Shown: positions 20,251 through 29,898, counted from the stretch's first letter. The stretch: 64,000 bases of DNA from Arcobacter venerupis (GCF_013201665.1 NZ_CP053840.1:3038001-3102000), one strand, 5' to 3'. A program made the numbers and translations. Notes: a model not told the origin generated them from the sequence alone.

Positions 20251-21035
20251 AACATATCCTACTAACAAATGATGATGGTTTTGATGCAGTTGGGTTAAAA
20301 GCCTTAATTGAGGCCTTAAAACCAGTTGCTAAAATAACCATAGTTGCACCTGCGAAAAACAAATCAGCTTGTGGTCACTCTTTAACGTTGGACAGACCAT
20401 TAAGAATGGTTTGCGTGGAAGATGATTTTTACAAAATTGATGATGGAAGCCCAACTGATTGTGTATTTATTTCAATAAGTGATTTATTTAAAGAAGGGAA
20501 TAAACCTGATTTAGTAATTAGTGGAATAAATATTGGTGCAAATATGGGAGAAGATATTACATATAGTGGAACAGCCTCAGCTGCAATGGAAGCTGTAATT
20601 CACGGAATTCCTGCAATTGCAATATCTCAAGTATGTAGAGATAGATGTCAAGATATACAAAATAATTGGGATTTTGCCCTTGCAAAAGAAATAATTGCTC
20701 AATTAGCTTTTAAAATATTAAGTAATAATTTTCCATTAGATGAAAGAAAGTTTTTAAATGTTAATATTCCACCAATAAAAGTTGAGGAATGTAATGGCAT
20801 AAAAGTTACAAAAGCAGGATTTAGAGAGTATGGAAATGATACTCACAGACATCTAAATCCAAGAGGGGAAGAGTATTATTGGATTGGTTTACATCCATTA
20901 CTTTGGAAACCATCAGAAAATAAAAATTGCGACTTTGAAGCAATAAAAGCAAATTATGTATCAATTACACCAATTATGCTTGATATGACTTCTTACAATG
21001 ATATACAATCAGTTGAAAATTGGTTAACAAAATAA
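20247..21035 (+). CDS. surE: 5'/3'-nucleotidase SurE
   Basis: SurE is a metal-dependent survival-protein phosphatase that hydrolyses nucleoside monophosphates and some polyphosphates. The N-terminal LLTNDDGFDA carries the paired metal-binding aspartates (D9, D10). SGINIGANMGEDITYSGTAS is the family signature with the metal-ligand asparagine. The 262-residue length is usual. The start overlaps the dnaE stop (ATGA), so translation is coupled. Confidence 0.96.
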   Translation: MKHILLTNDDGFDAVGLKALIEALKPVAKITIVAPAKNKSACGHSLTLDRPLRMVCVEDDFYKIDDGSPTDCVFISISDLFKEGNKPDLVISGINIGANMGEDITYSGTASAAMEAVIHGIPAIAISQVCRDRCQDIQNNWDFALAKEIIAQLAFKILSNNFPLDERKFLNVNIPPIKVEECNGIKVTKAGFREYGNDTHRHLNPRGEEYYWIGLHPLLWKPSENKNCDFEAIKANYVSITPIMLDMTSYNDIQSVENWLTK

Positions 21036-21045
21036 AAGGAAACAG

Positions 21046-21309
21046 ATGAATTTTACAAAATCGTTATTAAAACATATCGACAAATTAGTTGGTACGTTAA
21101 GATCAGATGAACAATTACAAGAAATCTTAAAAAGAAAATTTACAAAAAAAGAGTATAAAATTTTTGTAGCTTTTGAAGAAGGAAAATCTATTGAAGAGAT
21201 TAAAACTCTTGTAAAAGATGATGCAGAATCAATTGAAAAACACTATAAAGTTGCTTGTAAAAAATTAAATCAAGAAAAATTTAAACAAGAATTAGTATCT
21301 TACGAATAA
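21046..21309 (+). CDS. Small protein with sigma-region-4-like helix-turn-helix
   Basis: This 87-residue basic protein is of unknown function. The central part (FTKKEYKIFVAFEEGKSIEE, then a second helix pair) has the spacing and amphipathic pattern of a sigma70 region 4 or LuxR-type DNA-binding domain, but there is no other sigma region. It follows surE by 10 bases with an AAAGGAAAC ribosome-binding site, so it is the last gene of the dnaE-surE run. It could be a small regulator or DNA-binding accessory; the fold call is by eye. Confidence 0.7.
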   Translation: MNFTKSLLKHIDKLVGTLRSDEQLQEILKRKFTKKEYKIFVAFEEGKSIEEIKTLVKDDAESIEKHYKVACKKLNQEKFKQELVSYE

Positions 21310-21318
21310 GATACTAAT
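21291..21318. terminator. Bidirectional hairpin at the end of the surE transcript
   Basis: Perfect 12-bp stem (ATTAGTATCTTA / TAAGATACTAAT) with a CGAA loop. It overlaps the stop codon of the small gene at 21046 and lies 4 bases from the convergent DUF493 gene, serving both strands. Confidence 0.75.
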
Positions 21319-21321
21319 TAA

Positions 21322-21585
21322 TCATAACACCATTTTAATATTAGAATGGTCACCTAACATTTTATAAATCTCTGTTCTATCATCATCATTATGTACTAAA
21401 AGTTCAAGAGTATAACTTTTGTATTTACCTTTACTACTAACTTTTGACTCTTTTACTTTATGTTCTCTACTTGATACAACTTCTTTTACAGTTACGTGTA
21501 TATCAATATGTTCTAAAACAACTAATTTATATTCCCAAGAACATGGGTAATTTAAAACTAATTTTTCTTTACTTAAATCAATCAT
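21322..21585 (-). CDS. DUF493 (YbeD/HP0495-like) family protein
   Basis: This 87-residue protein is of the YbeD-like DUF493 family, with an ACT-like ferredoxin fold known from structural work on the Helicobacter member. Visible family features are the opening [10 protein letters not shown] and the [13 protein letters not shown] strand. The biochemical role is unknown. The ATG overlaps the moaC 3' end by 8 bases, so the two are co-translated, but a molybdopterin link is not established. Confidence 0.8.
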   Translation of the reverse strand: MIDLSKEKLVLNYPCSWEYKLVVLEHIDIHVTVKEVVSSREHKVKESKVSSKGKYKSYTLELLVHNDDDRTEIYKMLGDHSNIKMVL

Positions 21586-22066
21586 TATTTAAATCCTCTC
21601 TTATAAAATCACCACTTTTACCACCTGATTTTTTCTCTAATTGAACATTAGATATAACCATAGATTTATCAATTGCTTTTACCATATCATAAATAGTTAA
21701 TAAACCAATAGAAACACCTGTTAGTGCTTCCATTTCAACACCAGTTTGTCCATTTAGCTTAGCAGTTACAATTAGTTTAAATCCAGGTAATTCAGGCTTT
21801 TCTTCCACATCACAATTTATTCCACTTAACAATAAAGGATGGCACATAGGAATTAAATCACTTGTTTTTTTCACCCCCATGATTGCAGCAATTACAGCTG
21901 TTTGTAAAACTGGGCCTTTTTTTGTAGTATTTGAAATAATTGCTTCAAATGCTTCATCACTCATAGTAATTTCGCCAGAAGCAATTGCAACTCTTCTTGT
22001 TTCATATTTATCAGAAACATCAACCATTTTAGGTCTATTATTATCATCTAAGTGTGTTAAATTCAA
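21578..22066 (-). CDS. moaC: Cyclic pyranopterin monophosphate synthase MoaC
   Basis: MoaC performs the second step of molybdenum cofactor synthesis, converting 3',8-cyclo-GTP to cyclic pyranopterin monophosphate. Conserved residues are present: MCHPLL (C75, H76), [10 protein letters not shown] around 110-119, the aspartate in IYDMVKA (D127), and the C-terminal lysine loop [10 protein letters not shown]. The length is 162 residues. Its product pathway feeds the molybdenum hydroxylase operon at 2.1-6.1 kb, although it is in a separate transcript. Confidence 0.96.
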   Translation of the reverse strand: MNLTHLDDNNRPKMVDVSDKYETRRVAIASGEITMSDEAFEAIISNTTKKGPVLQTAVIAAIMGVKKTSDLIPMCHPLLLSGINCDVEEKPELPGFKLIVTAKLNGQTGVEMEALTGVSIGLLTIYDMVKAIDKSMVISNVQLEKKSGGKSGDFIREDLNND

Positions 22067-22141
22067 AATATTCCTTTGTATTAAAAATCAATTATATTCT
22101 AATGTTTGTTAAAGTTAAATAAGGATTAAGTAAACTTTAAA

Positions 22142-22147
22142 TATAAT
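22142..22147 (+). promoter_or_regulatory. Putative -10 box of rpsU
   Basis: TATAAT lies 44 bases before the GTG start of rpsU, in a short A/T-rich gap between divergent genes. No clear -35 box is seen. Confidence 0.45.
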
Positions 22148-22185
22148 CCTACCCTAAAATTTTAAAAAGAAAGTGGGTGATTTTA

Positions 22186-22398
22186 GTGCCAGGCATAAAA
22201 GTTAAAGATAGCGAATCTTTCGACGAAGCTTATAGAAGATTTAAAAAACAATGTGATAGAAATCTTATTGTTACAGAAACTAGAGCTAGAAGATATTTTG
22301 AACCAAATACAGAAATTAGAAAAAAACAAAAAATATCGGCTAGAAAGAAAATGTTAAAAAGATTATACATGTTAAGAAGATACGAATCAAGATTATAA
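22186..22398 (+). CDS. rpsU: 30S ribosomal protein S21
   Basis: S21 is a small basic protein of the 30S subunit near the anti-Shine-Dalgarno region. The GTG at 22186 gives the usual 70-residue form beginning MPGIKV. An upstream in-frame GTG at 22177 would add three residues (MIL) not found in family members, and I reject it. The end ([17 protein letters not shown]) is the classic Campylobacterota S21 tail. A terminator follows. Confidence 0.96.
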   Translation: MPGIKVKDSESFDEAYRRFKKQCDRNLIVTETRARRYFEPNTEIRKKQKISARKKMLKRLYMLRRYESRL

Positions 22399-22416
22399 TA
22401 TCTTTGATTTGTAAAT

Positions 22417-22447
22417 GCAAAACTCTATTTATAGGGTTTTGTGTTTC
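22417..22447 (+). terminator. Terminator after rpsU
   Basis: Stem of about 11 bp (CAAAACTCTAT / ATAGGGTTTTG, one T-G pair) followed by a T-rich stretch, about 20 bases after the S21 stop. Confidence 0.7.
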
Positions 22448-22551
22448 TTACATAATTAAAAAACTACTTATATCTACAAAATTCAGCAATTCAAATACCA
22501 AATTCCAACTAAGATTTATTCATTAATTTAATTTCAATAAGAAATGAAGAT

Positions 22552-22917
22552 TTACTTCAATTCAAATTGTGAGATGTAGTCTTTACCTTGATAAGTTATT
22601 TTAAAATCCCATTTCCCATTTTCTCTACCATCAATATATCTATAGTCATAAGCTGAACTGTCGCCTGCTGGTATAAGCATTTCTCTTGTTCTTGAAATTT
22701 CACCTGTTGGACTAATCCAATTTATAATAATATTTTGATCTTTCTCATCTCTGATTACTTCAAATTTACATATAATTGAATTTTCATCTTCTAATATTAA
22801 ACAATCTACATTTGGATTGTAAGGTACATTTTGTGTTGTTTCTTCTTGGTTTGGTACAAGGTTCTGTGCAAATAATACATTAATTAGTAATAAAAAAGAA
22901 CTTATATACTTAATCAT
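22552..22917 (-). CDS. Exported protein of unknown function
   Basis: This 121-residue protein has a cleavable signal peptide (residues 1-18, ending LFAQ). The mature part looks beta-rich, with a GEISRTREMLIPAGDSS loop and a WDFKITYQGKDY end reminiscent of small periplasmic immunoglobulin-like domains. No family is recognised. It overlaps the upstream small membrane protein gene by 8 bases and is the last gene of the trpA-bpt run. Confidence 0.7.
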   Translation of the reverse strand: MIKYISSFLLLINVLFAQNLVPNQEETTQNVPYNPNVDCLILEDENSIICKFEVIRDEKDQNIIINWISPTGEISRTREMLIPAGDSSAYDYRYIDGRENGKWDFKITYQGKDYISQFELK

Positions 22918-23134
22918 CTTTCCCTCTTTCTTCCTCTATTTTCATATATTTCATAATAATATGTTTTATAGGAGCATAAAATGTTGTCATCGATACTATT
23001 GTCAATATTAGTTGAGCAATTTTAAAAAAGCTACTCTCTTCACTTAAAAAAAATAGGACAAAATAGTAGCTAATAAGCAGTGAGATTATAGCACAAATTA
23101 TTGTACTTATAATCACAATAATATTATAATTCAT
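22910..23134 (-). CDS. Small two-helix membrane protein
   Basis: This is a 74-residue protein starting MNYNIIVIIS. I chose the ATG at 23134 because a good GGGAG site, inside the end of bpt, precedes it. The longer frame from 23161 would overlap bpt by 38 bases instead of 11. Two hydrophobic helices span about residues 4-26 and 38-58, and the tail is charged. Function unknown. Confidence 0.62.
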   Translation of the reverse strand: MNYNIIVIISTIICAIISLLISYYFVLFFLSEESSFFKIAQLILTIVSMTTFYAPIKHIIMKYMKIEEERGKDD

Positions 23135-23861
23135 TTTTCTCCCAAAGAGGGATTTCATCAATAGTAGCTCTATTTTTTAATACTTCAAAAGGTGTATAAG
23201 CTTCTTTATATCCCATTGAAAAATGATTTTTAATCCAATAACCTAAATATATATAAGGAATATTCAATTCTTTTGCAACTTTTATTTGTGCCAATATTGA
23301 AAATTTTCCTATAGATAAGTCTGAATATGAATGATCATAATAACAATAAATAGCAGAAATTGAATTAGGTAAAATATCAACTAATGCTACTCCAATTAAT
23401 TTATCATCTTTTACATATAAAAACTCTTTTGCAAACTCTTCTTTTGCTTCTACATAAGATTTTAAATAATCATCTGGTTCAATTGGAGTATAAGGCCAAT
23501 CTTTCTTCTCGTTCATAAATTTATGATATTTATCATAAAGATTTAAATGCTCCATTGTAATAGAAGGAGGTCTTATATATAATTTTGTATCTTTATTTTT
23601 AGAAATTACTCTTTTTTCTGATTTTGAAAATTTATAATTAGCCACATCAATTCGCATAGAAACACATTTATTACAAAGCTTACACTCTGGAACAAAATGC
23701 ATTCGACCAAATCTTCTCCAACCTCGTTCCAACATCTCTTGGTATTTAGCTGTTGAACAAGAGTAGATGTATTTATATCTAATATCAGACATTTTGTTTT
23801 CAAAATAAGAGCAATTTCTATTCTCTTCCAAAAATTCAATATCTTGACTAAAAATCTGCAT
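23124..23861 (-). CDS. bpt: Aspartate/glutamate leucyltransferase (Bpt)
   Basis: This bacterial N-end-rule transferase adds leucine from Leu-tRNA to proteins with N-terminal Asp or Glu, marking them for ClpS/ClpAP. The family's ATE_N cysteine cluster appears as YSCST and CKLCNKCVSMRI (residues about 34-66). The ATE_C domain has LPNSISAIYCYYDH and YIYLGYWI. The length is 245 residues. It follows trpA by 2 bases. Confidence 0.9.
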   Translation of the reverse strand: MQIFSQDIEFLEENRNCSYFENKMSDIRYKYIYSCSTAKYQEMLERGWRRFGRMHFVPECKLCNKCVSMRIDVANYKFSKSEKRVISKNKDTKLYIRPPSITMEHLNLYDKYHKFMNEKKDWPYTPIEPDDYLKSYVEAKEEFAKEFLYVKDDKLIGVALVDILPNSISAIYCYYDHSYSDLSIGKFSILAQIKVAKELNIPYIYLGYWIKNHFSMGYKEAYTPFEVLKNRATIDEIPLWEKNEL

Positions 23862-23863
23862 TG

Positions 23864-24604
23864 TTATTCGTTTATTTTTTCTTTTATCTCTTTTGCAATT
23901 GCAGAGATTCTTTTTATTTTTTCAGTATTTGATAAACTATCATCAATAATATGTTTTACAAAAGCACTTCCAACAATTACCCCATCAACACCAATAATTT
24001 TTTCTTTACAAGTTTTTTCATCAACTCCAAAACCAATATATAAAGGTGTAGAAGAATATTCTCTTACATTTTCTATAATTTTTGATAAATCTTCTTTTTG
24101 TCCACTTCCTGTAATTCCAGCATATGCAACCATATAAATAAACTTTTTAGAATTTTCAACAATTGTTTTAATTCTTTCTTTGCTATCAGTAGGTGCAACA
24201 AAAGAGATATTTACTTTATTATATTTATTAAATAAAGGTTCTAAATTTTGTGCCATTTCATATGGAAGATCAGGAATGATAGTCCCTTGAATATTATATT
24301 CATTTGCTTTTTCTAAAATTTTTTCCACTCCATAATGATAAAATGGGTTTGTGTATCCCATCCATAATGTGTCAATATCTTTTGCAATTTTTGAAGAAAC
24401 TTCAAATAAATCCTTTAATTTAAAGCCATTATTTAATGCAATTAAATTTGCTTTTTCAATTACCGGTCCATCAGCAACTGGATCAGAAAAAGGAATACCT
24501 AATTCTAAAGTATCAACACCAGCATCTTTCATACTATATGCTAAATCTATTGTAAAATTATTATTTGGAAGAGATGATGTAATATAGCCAACTAATTTTT
24601 TCAA
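23864..24604 (-). CDS. trpA: Tryptophan synthase alpha chain
   Basis: TrpA cleaves indole-3-glycerol phosphate to indole and glyceraldehyde 3-phosphate. The catalytic glutamate is in ELGIPFSDPVADGP (about residue 36) and the catalytic aspartate in IPDLPYE (about 104). The phosphate-binding GFGVD and VIVGSAFV segments are present. The length is 246 residues. No trpB or other trp gene is adjacent; the operon partners are bpt and two small unknown genes. Confidence 0.95.
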   Translation of the reverse strand: MKKLVGYITSSLPNNNFTIDLAYSMKDAGVDTLELGIPFSDPVADGPVIEKANLIALNNGFKLKDLFEVSSKIAKDIDTLWMGYTNPFYHYGVEKILEKANEYNIQGTIIPDLPYEMAQNLEPLFNKYNKVNISFVAPTDSKERIKTIVENSKKFIYMVAYAGITGSGQKEDLSKIIENVREYSSTPLYIGFGVDEKTCKEKIIGVDGVIVGSAFVKHIIDDSLSNTEKIKRISAIAKEIKEKINE

Positions 24605-24661
24605 ATTTCTATCCTATTATTTAAATTTATTTTATTTTATCTAAAATCTTCTTTTAAACTA

Positions 24662-26074
24662 TTATTTAATTTCATCTTCATTCAGTTCAGTTTTTTTTCT
24701 CTTTCTACTAATAAGTAGTTTAATAATTCTTTGCATATTTATAAAAAATCTTGTAGTATAAGTGGTTTCTGTATTTTCTAACTCTCCACCTAATTTTATA
24801 TCAATTGCTTCAGATTTTTTCATTGATAAAACTTGAGAAGGGAAAACACTTCTATGTCCTGTCATTAAAAAAGCAATTATAATTGATATAGCAGCATAGT
24901 GTCCAATATCCATTCCAAATAACTCAACTGACATTATCATTGCTGCAATTGGAGCACTTGTAGTTCCTGCTAATACACTTACAAATCCAAGTGCTGCAAA
25001 TAATGGGATATATCCATCTACTAAATATCCAAAAAAGTTACCACTTGTTGCACCAATATAAAAAATAGGAGTAATTACGCCACCACTTCCACCAAAAGAT
25101 AGAGTTAATGAAGTAAAAATAGTCTTTAAAATAAAGGTATACCAAGGAATATTCTCATGAATCATTTCATCTGAAGACAAAGCATCTTTTATGGTGTTAA
25201 AACCTAACCCTAAGTATTCATCCCCAACAATTAAAGTCAAAATTACAATAATAATTCCACCTAAAAATGCTTTTAAAATATAATTTATTTTTATCATTCC
25301 AATATATTTATGTAATTCATGTAATGTTGTAATAATAAAATCTGCAACTAAACCAAAAAATATCCCACCAATAATTACTTTTGAGATTAAGACATAATTA
25401 AAATCAAAATTAGAAAAAAATGCAATATAAAAATATGTGTAGTTAATTCCAAACATTTTTGCCACAAAAAAAGCAGAAAATCCAGCAACGATAGATGGTA
25501 ATAAAATATCATACATTAATCCGCCAACGATTAATATCTCAACTCCAAAAATAGCCCCAGCAAGTGGCGTTCCAAAAACTGAAGCAAAACCTGCACTAAT
25601 TCCACAAATAACTATTTTTTTTCTGTCTCTGTTTGAGAATCTTAATTTCATTGCAATAAAAGAAGCTAATGAAGCACCAATTTGAGCACCAGGTCCCTCT
25701 TTACCAACTGAACCACCAGCAAAAATAGTTAATACTGTTGCAAAAAGTTTCGTAGGAACTACACTAAAGTTTATTCTCCCTGCATTTTTATGAATAGCCT
25801 CGATTACCTTTTCTGTTCCATGTCCTTCAGCACTTGGAGCAAATTTTTTTACTATAAATACTGTTATTGCTAAAGCAAAAGGCAAAGTATAATAATAATC
25901 AAAAGGAAGTAAACTCCTTGAATTTTCACAATATTCTAAAAGTTTTAAAAATAAAGATACAACAGCACCAATTAGTGCACCAATTAAAGAGGATAAAATA
26001 ATCCATTTTGTAATACTTGCAAACATAATAGTTTGCTCAGCTAAGTGATTTTGAAGATTTGTTTCTTTGTTCAT
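24662..26074 (-). CDS. ClC-family chloride channel or H+/Cl- antiporter
   Basis: This 470-residue membrane protein has about ten hydrophobic helices. The ClC signature GSVGKEGPGAQIG contains the external gating glutamate (E126). FGTPLAGAIFGVEI and GSGGVITPIFYIGA are further selectivity-filter segments. There are no C-terminal CBS domains. It could be a channel or an antiporter. It diverges from panB. Confidence 0.9.
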   Translation of the reverse strand: MNKETNLQNHLAEQTIMFASITKWIILSSLIGALIGAVVSLFLKLLEYCENSRSLLPFDYYYTLPFALAITVFIVKKFAPSAEGHGTEKVIEAIHKNAGRINFSVVPTKLFATVLTIFAGGSVGKEGPGAQIGASLASFIAMKLRFSNRDRKKIVICGISAGFASVFGTPLAGAIFGVEILIVGGLMYDILLPSIVAGFSAFFVAKMFGINYTYFYIAFFSNFDFNYVLISKVIIGGIFFGLVADFIITTLHELHKYIGMIKINYILKAFLGGIIIVILTLIVGDEYLGLGFNTIKDALSSDEMIHENIPWYTFILKTIFTSLTLSFGGSGGVITPIFYIGATSGNFFGYLVDGYIPLFAALGFVSVLAGTTSAPIAAMIMSVELFGMDIGHYAAISIIIAFLMTGHRSVFPSQVLSMKKSEAIDIKLGGELENTETTYTTRFFINMQRIIKLLISRKRKKTELNEDEIK

Positions 26075-26200
26075 AGTAATACTTTGTTAATACTTGAGTT
26101 TTATATAGATTATATTAACAGAACAGTTATTTACTTGTTCTTTAAATATCCATTTTTTCTTACAAATCTTAAAATTTTTATTAAAAAAGTTTGTTTTAGA

Positions 26201-26206
26201 TATAAT
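26201..26206 (+). promoter_or_regulatory. Putative -10 box of panB
   Basis: TATAAT preceded by TTTTAGA, 35 bases before the panB start, in the divergent gap with the ClC gene. It is likely the promoter of the panB-ruvB-permease run. Confidence 0.5.
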
Positions 26207-26240
26207 CTTTACAAATTATTAATAGCTATTAGGAAAAAAT

Positions 26241-27050
26241 ATGAGCATTATAAAAAATGATTTTGAAAAAATGAATATAACTAAAATCAAAAAATCAAAA
26301 AATAATAAAAAACTAACAGTAATTACAGCTTATGATGCACTTTTTGCAAAACTATTCGAAGAAATCGCAGATATGATTCTGGTTGGAGACAGTTTAAATA
26401 TGAGTTTTGCAGGAAAGCCAGATACTCTTTCAGCAACACTTGAGCAAATGATTTATCATACAAATGCTGTTTGTACAGGTGCACCAAAATCATTTGTAAT
26501 AATGGATATGCCATTTGGAACATATATCAATAAAGATGAAGCATTAAAAAATTGTATTGAAGTTTATAGACTTACAAATGCAGCAGCAGTTAAAATTGAA
26601 GGAGGAGAAGACAGAGCTGATATTATAAAGCACTTAACTTCTAATTCAATAGCAGTTATGGGACATATTGGATTAATGCCTCAATACGTAAGAAGTGAGG
26701 GTGGATATAAAGTTAGAGGTAAAACACATCAAGATGAAAATCAATTAATTGAAGATGCCATTGCTGTTGAAAAAGCAGGAGCTTTTTCAATTGTTGTTGA
26801 GGGAGTTATGAGCAATGTTGCAAAAAAGATCACTGAAGTAGTAAATATTCCAGTTATTGGAATTGGAGCTGGAAATGTAACAGATGGACAAGTTTTAGTT
26901 TGGTCTGATATGTTAGGATTTTTTGAAGAGTTCAAACCAAAATTTGTAAGACATTATTTAAATGGTGCTTCATTGGTAAAAGATGCCGTTAATCAATATA
27001 GAAATGATGTTCAAAATTCTTCATTCCCTTCACGCGAAGAAGAGTATTAA
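26241..27050 (+). CDS. panB: 3-methyl-2-oxobutanoate hydroxymethyltransferase
   Basis: PanB performs the first committed step of pantothenate synthesis, adding a hydroxymethyl group from methylenetetrahydrofolate to ketoisovalerate. Metal-binding LVGDSLNM and the MGHIGLMPQ and GIGAGN signatures are present. The length is 269 residues. AGGAAAAAAT precedes the ATG. An internal ATG (residue 11, MNITKIKKSK) is a possible alternative start. ruvB begins 5 bases after its stop. Confidence 0.96.
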   Translation: MSIIKNDFEKMNITKIKKSKNNKKLTVITAYDALFAKLFEEIADMILVGDSLNMSFAGKPDTLSATLEQMIYHTNAVCTGAPKSFVIMDMPFGTYINKDEALKNCIEVYRLTNAAAVKIEGGEDRADIIKHLTSNSIAVMGHIGLMPQYVRSEGGYKVRGKTHQDENQLIEDAIAVEKAGAFSIVVEGVMSNVAKKITEVVNIPVIGIGAGNVTDGQVLVWSDMLGFFEEFKPKFVRHYLNGASLVKDAVNQYRNDVQNSSFPSREEEY

Positions 27051-27055
27051 TATAA

Positions 27056-28093
27056 ATGGAAAGATTAGTAGAAGTTGAATCAGTATCTTTTGAAGAAGAT
27101 AATACAGAAATAAGTTTAAGACCATCAAATTGGGATGACTATATAGGTCAAGAAAAAATCAAAAAGAATCTAAAAGTATTTATAGAAGCTAGTAAAAAAA
27201 GAAAAGAAGCTTTAGATCATATTCTTTTTTACGGCCCTCCAGGACTTGGGAAAACTACACTTTCATATCTTATCTCAAATGAAATGAATACAAATATCAA
27301 AGTAACAGCTGGACCGATGATTGAAAAAAGTGGTGATTTAGCTGCAATTTTAACTAATCTTGAAGAGGGTGATATTTTATTTATTGATGAAATTCACCGT
27401 CTTTCTCCAACTGTTGAAGAGATTTTATATCCTGCAATGGAAGATTATAGATTGGATATTATTATTGGGTCTGGACCTGCTGCCCAAACTGTGAAAATTG
27501 ATTTACCAAGATTTACTCTAATTGGAGCAACAACAAGAGCTGGAATGTTGTCAAATCCTTTAAGAGAGAGATTTGGGATGCATTTTAGAATGCAATTTTA
27601 TAATCAAGATGAATTATCGAAAATTATTCAAAAAGCAGCAGTTAAATTATCAAAATCTTGTGAAAATGATGCAGCTTTTGAAATTTCAAGAAGAAGTAGA
27701 GGAACACCAAGGGTAGCTCTGCGACTTCTAAAAAGAGTTAGAGACTTTGCAGAAGTTGAAAATGAAAATTTAATTCACCTATCTAGATGTAAATATGCCT
27801 TAGATGAATTAGGTGTAAATGAGAGTGGTTTTGATGAAATGGATATAAATCTTCTTGAATTATTAGTTTCAAATAGAGGAAAACCAATGGGACTTTCTAC
27901 AATGGCAGCTGCATTAAGTGAAGACGAGGGAACAATTGAAGATGCAATTGAACCTTATTTACTAGCAAATGGCTATATAGAAAGAACAGCCAGAGGAAGA
28001 ATCGCTTCATTAAAAACATATGAAATGTTTAGATTATCATATCCAAACAGCGAAAAGTTAGATGAAGATTTACAACAAGGAAAATTATTTTGA
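27056..28093 (+). CDS. ruvB: Holliday junction branch migration helicase RuvB
   Basis: RuvB is the hexameric AAA+ motor that drives branch migration with RuvA. Walker A is GPPGLGKTT at residues 60-68 and Walker B is ILFIDEIHR at about 106-114. Sensor 1 is GATTRAG, and the C-terminal winged helix ends with TARGRIAS. The length is 345 residues. The stop TGA overlaps the TTG start of the next gene. Confidence 0.98.
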   Translation: MERLVEVESVSFEEDNTEISLRPSNWDDYIGQEKIKKNLKVFIEASKKRKEALDHILFYGPPGLGKTTLSYLISNEMNTNIKVTAGPMIEKSGDLAAILTNLEEGDILFIDEIHRLSPTVEEILYPAMEDYRLDIIIGSGPAAQTVKIDLPRFTLIGATTRAGMLSNPLRERFGMHFRMQFYNQDELSKIIQKAAVKLSKSCENDAAFEISRRSRGTPRVALRLLKRVRDFAEVENENLIHLSRCKYALDELGVNESGFDEMDINLLELLVSNRGKPMGLSTMAAALSEDEGTIEDAIEPYLLANGYIERTARGRIASLKTYEMFRLSYPNSEKLDEDLQQGKLF

Positions 28094-29133
28094 AAGCAGC
28101 CTATTTTCTAATTGCTATTGCTATTGTAATGATTTTTTTCATTATTCAACTTTTTGATCCATTTATAAAACCAATTATAGTTTCTGTTTTATTAGTCGTA
28201 GCAACAAGTTCAATATCACTTTATTTAGAAAATAAATTAAAAAGTAGAGTTGTCTCTGTTTCAATTATGACTATATCTTTAGCTGCACTATTTTTTATTC
28301 CTGTTTTATATTGCATATTTTCCTTTGCAAATTTTTTCAATCATGTTGACAAACAATTGTTAATTGAAAATTTAAACCAAATAAAAATATTTATACAAGA
28401 TAGTTCTAATGATTTTATTTTTATGAAAGATATATTTTCTCAAATTGTTTCAAAAATTGATGTTAGCAAAATTGTTGAAAATATTTTATCTATTAGTGCA
28501 TATTTAGGAAAAAACTCTGCAAAGTTTATGATTGACATGGTTTTGATTTTAATATTTTATTTTTTCTTTTCACTGTATTCAATCTCAATTGGAACATTTA
28601 TAAAAGGATTACTTCCAATAAAAAAAGAAGATTCAATCATACTTTTTTATGAATCTTCAAATGTAATGACTGTAGTTTTGTATTCACTTTTAATAACTGC
28701 AATATTAGAAGGATTTTTATTTGGAGTTTTTCTTAGATTTTATGGTTATGATGGATTACTTTTTGGAGTTTTATATGGATTCGCTTCTTTAATTCCAGTT
28801 GTAGGCGGAGTTATAATGTGGCTTCCAATTGTTATCTATGAAGCAACTACTTCAGTGACAAACGCACTTGTAATCGCAATATATTCTATAGTTGTTATTT
28901 CAGTAATTGCAGATACTTTTATAAAACCAATGATTATTAAATATATAAATCAAAAAGTTGTAAAAACACCAACAACTATAAATGAACTTTTAATCTTTTT
29001 TTCAATTGTAGCAGGTCTTTCAACATTTGGGTTTTGGGGGATGATAATTGGGCCAGCAATGGTTACATTTTTTATATCAATAATGCAACTTTTAAAAAAA
29101 TATAGTGATGATTTTAAAGATAATGTATCCTAA
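28090..29133 (+). CDS. AI-2E family transporter (PerM/TqsA-like)
   Basis: This 347-residue membrane protein has about eight hydrophobic helices in the AI-2E permease pattern. The late [19 protein letters not shown] and [10 protein letters not shown] segments are the family hallmarks. Substrates vary (autoinducer-2, Na+/H+ or unknown), so no substrate is assigned. The start is a TTG overlapping the ruvB stop, which implies coupled translation. Confidence 0.85.
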   Translation: MKAAYFLIAIAIVMIFFIIQLFDPFIKPIIVSVLLVVATSSISLYLENKLKSRVVSVSIMTISLAALFFIPVLYCIFSFANFFNHVDKQLLIENLNQIKIFIQDSSNDFIFMKDIFSQIVSKIDVSKIVENILSISAYLGKNSAKFMIDMVLILIFYFFFSLYSISIGTFIKGLLPIKKEDSIILFYESSNVMTVVLYSLLITAILEGFLFGVFLRFYGYDGLLFGVLYGFASLIPVVGGVIMWLPIVIYEATTSVTNALVIAIYSIVVISVIADTFIKPMIIKYINQKVVKTPTTINELLIFFSIVAGLSTFGFWGMIIGPAMVTFFISIMQLLKKYSDDFKDNVS

Positions 29134-29148
29134 AATTAGGATACATTA
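29121..29148. terminator. Bidirectional hairpin after the AI-2E transporter gene
   Basis: A 12-13-bp stem (TAATGTATCCTA / TAGGATACATTA) overlaps the stop codon of the transporter gene and lies 3 bases from the convergent FTR-rhodanese gene. Confidence 0.75.
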
Positions 29149-29151
29149 ATA

Positions 29152-29898
29152 TTAAATATCACCGCTTTCTCTTTCTCCACCATATGAAGAAATTCCATAA
29201 TCTAAATTAGCAACCGATTTGAAACCTAAATCTTTCATTATTCTTTGACAATAAGCACTTCTGCTACCACTTAAACAATAAACAACAACTGGAGTATTCT
29301 TTTTATCTATAATTCGCTCTAAAGCATCATAAAATGATGTTGTAGGGATTAAGTAATCTGTTCCTTTGATTCTAGTAGAAACCCATTCCATCCATTCTCT
29401 TGTATCAACTAAATTAAACTCAACAAAATTCAAGTTTCGAGCTTCTAATAAAGATTCTAATTCAACTGAATTAACTTCATTTTTAGTAAGTAATTTTTCA
29501 CACTCCTCTTTTGTTAAACCTCTTGAATGAGTTGCAACTGCATCATGTAAACTATTATCTTTACTAATTTCTAATGCTTTTTCTTTTGTACAGAAAATTC
29601 CACAGTGACATGAACCTTTTGATGGTATTTCATTCGTTAATGCAGGAGTACATGGACAAAGTCTATTCTCAGTTGTTTCTTGTTCTGACGGTGTTTGTCC
29701 TATAACCATAAAACATGGACAGAATTTTTTACCATAAATCATTTGATTTCTAGTAAGTCCCATTTGAATTGATTTATTAACCTCTTCATCTGGATTATAA
29801 ACTAAACTATGTTTAGATATTACTTCATCGGTAAACTGTTTTGTTAATTCAAATTCATTTAAAAATTCATCACTATTTGTATCTATTTTTCTTATCAT
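29152..29898 (-). CDS. Ferredoxin:thioredoxin reductase catalytic domain fused to a rhodanese domain
   Basis: This 248-residue two-domain protein begins (residues 1-110) with the FTR beta-chain pattern. CPC (C60, C62), CPC (C81, C83) and CHCGIFC (C97, C99, C103) give a 4Fe-4S cluster next to a redox disulfide. Residues about 155-245 form a rhodanese domain with DTREW and the catalytic loop YCLSGSRS (C208). FTR catalytic chains pass electrons from ferredoxin to a disulfide; rhodaneses move sulfane sulfur. The fusion suggests ferredoxin-driven reduction of a persulfide on the rhodanese cysteine, which is inference. No FTR variable chain is nearby. Confidence 0.86.
   Translation of the reverse strand: MIRKIDTNSDEFLNEFELTKQFTDEVISKHSLVYNPDEEVNKSIQMGLTRNQMIYGKKFCPCFMVIGQTPSEQETTENRLCPCTPALTNEIPSKGSCHCGIFCTKEKALEISKDNSLHDAVATHSRGLTKEECEKLLTKNEVNSVELESLLEARNLNFVEFNLVDTREWMEWVSTRIKGTDYLIPTTSFYDALERIIDKKNTPVVVYCLSGSRSAYCQRIMKDLGFKSVANLDYGISSYGGERESGDI

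Noticed and set aside
22177-22185. Upstream GTG start for rpsU
   Set aside because: It adds three residues (MIL) that no S21 I know has; the second GTG gives the standard MPGIKV start.
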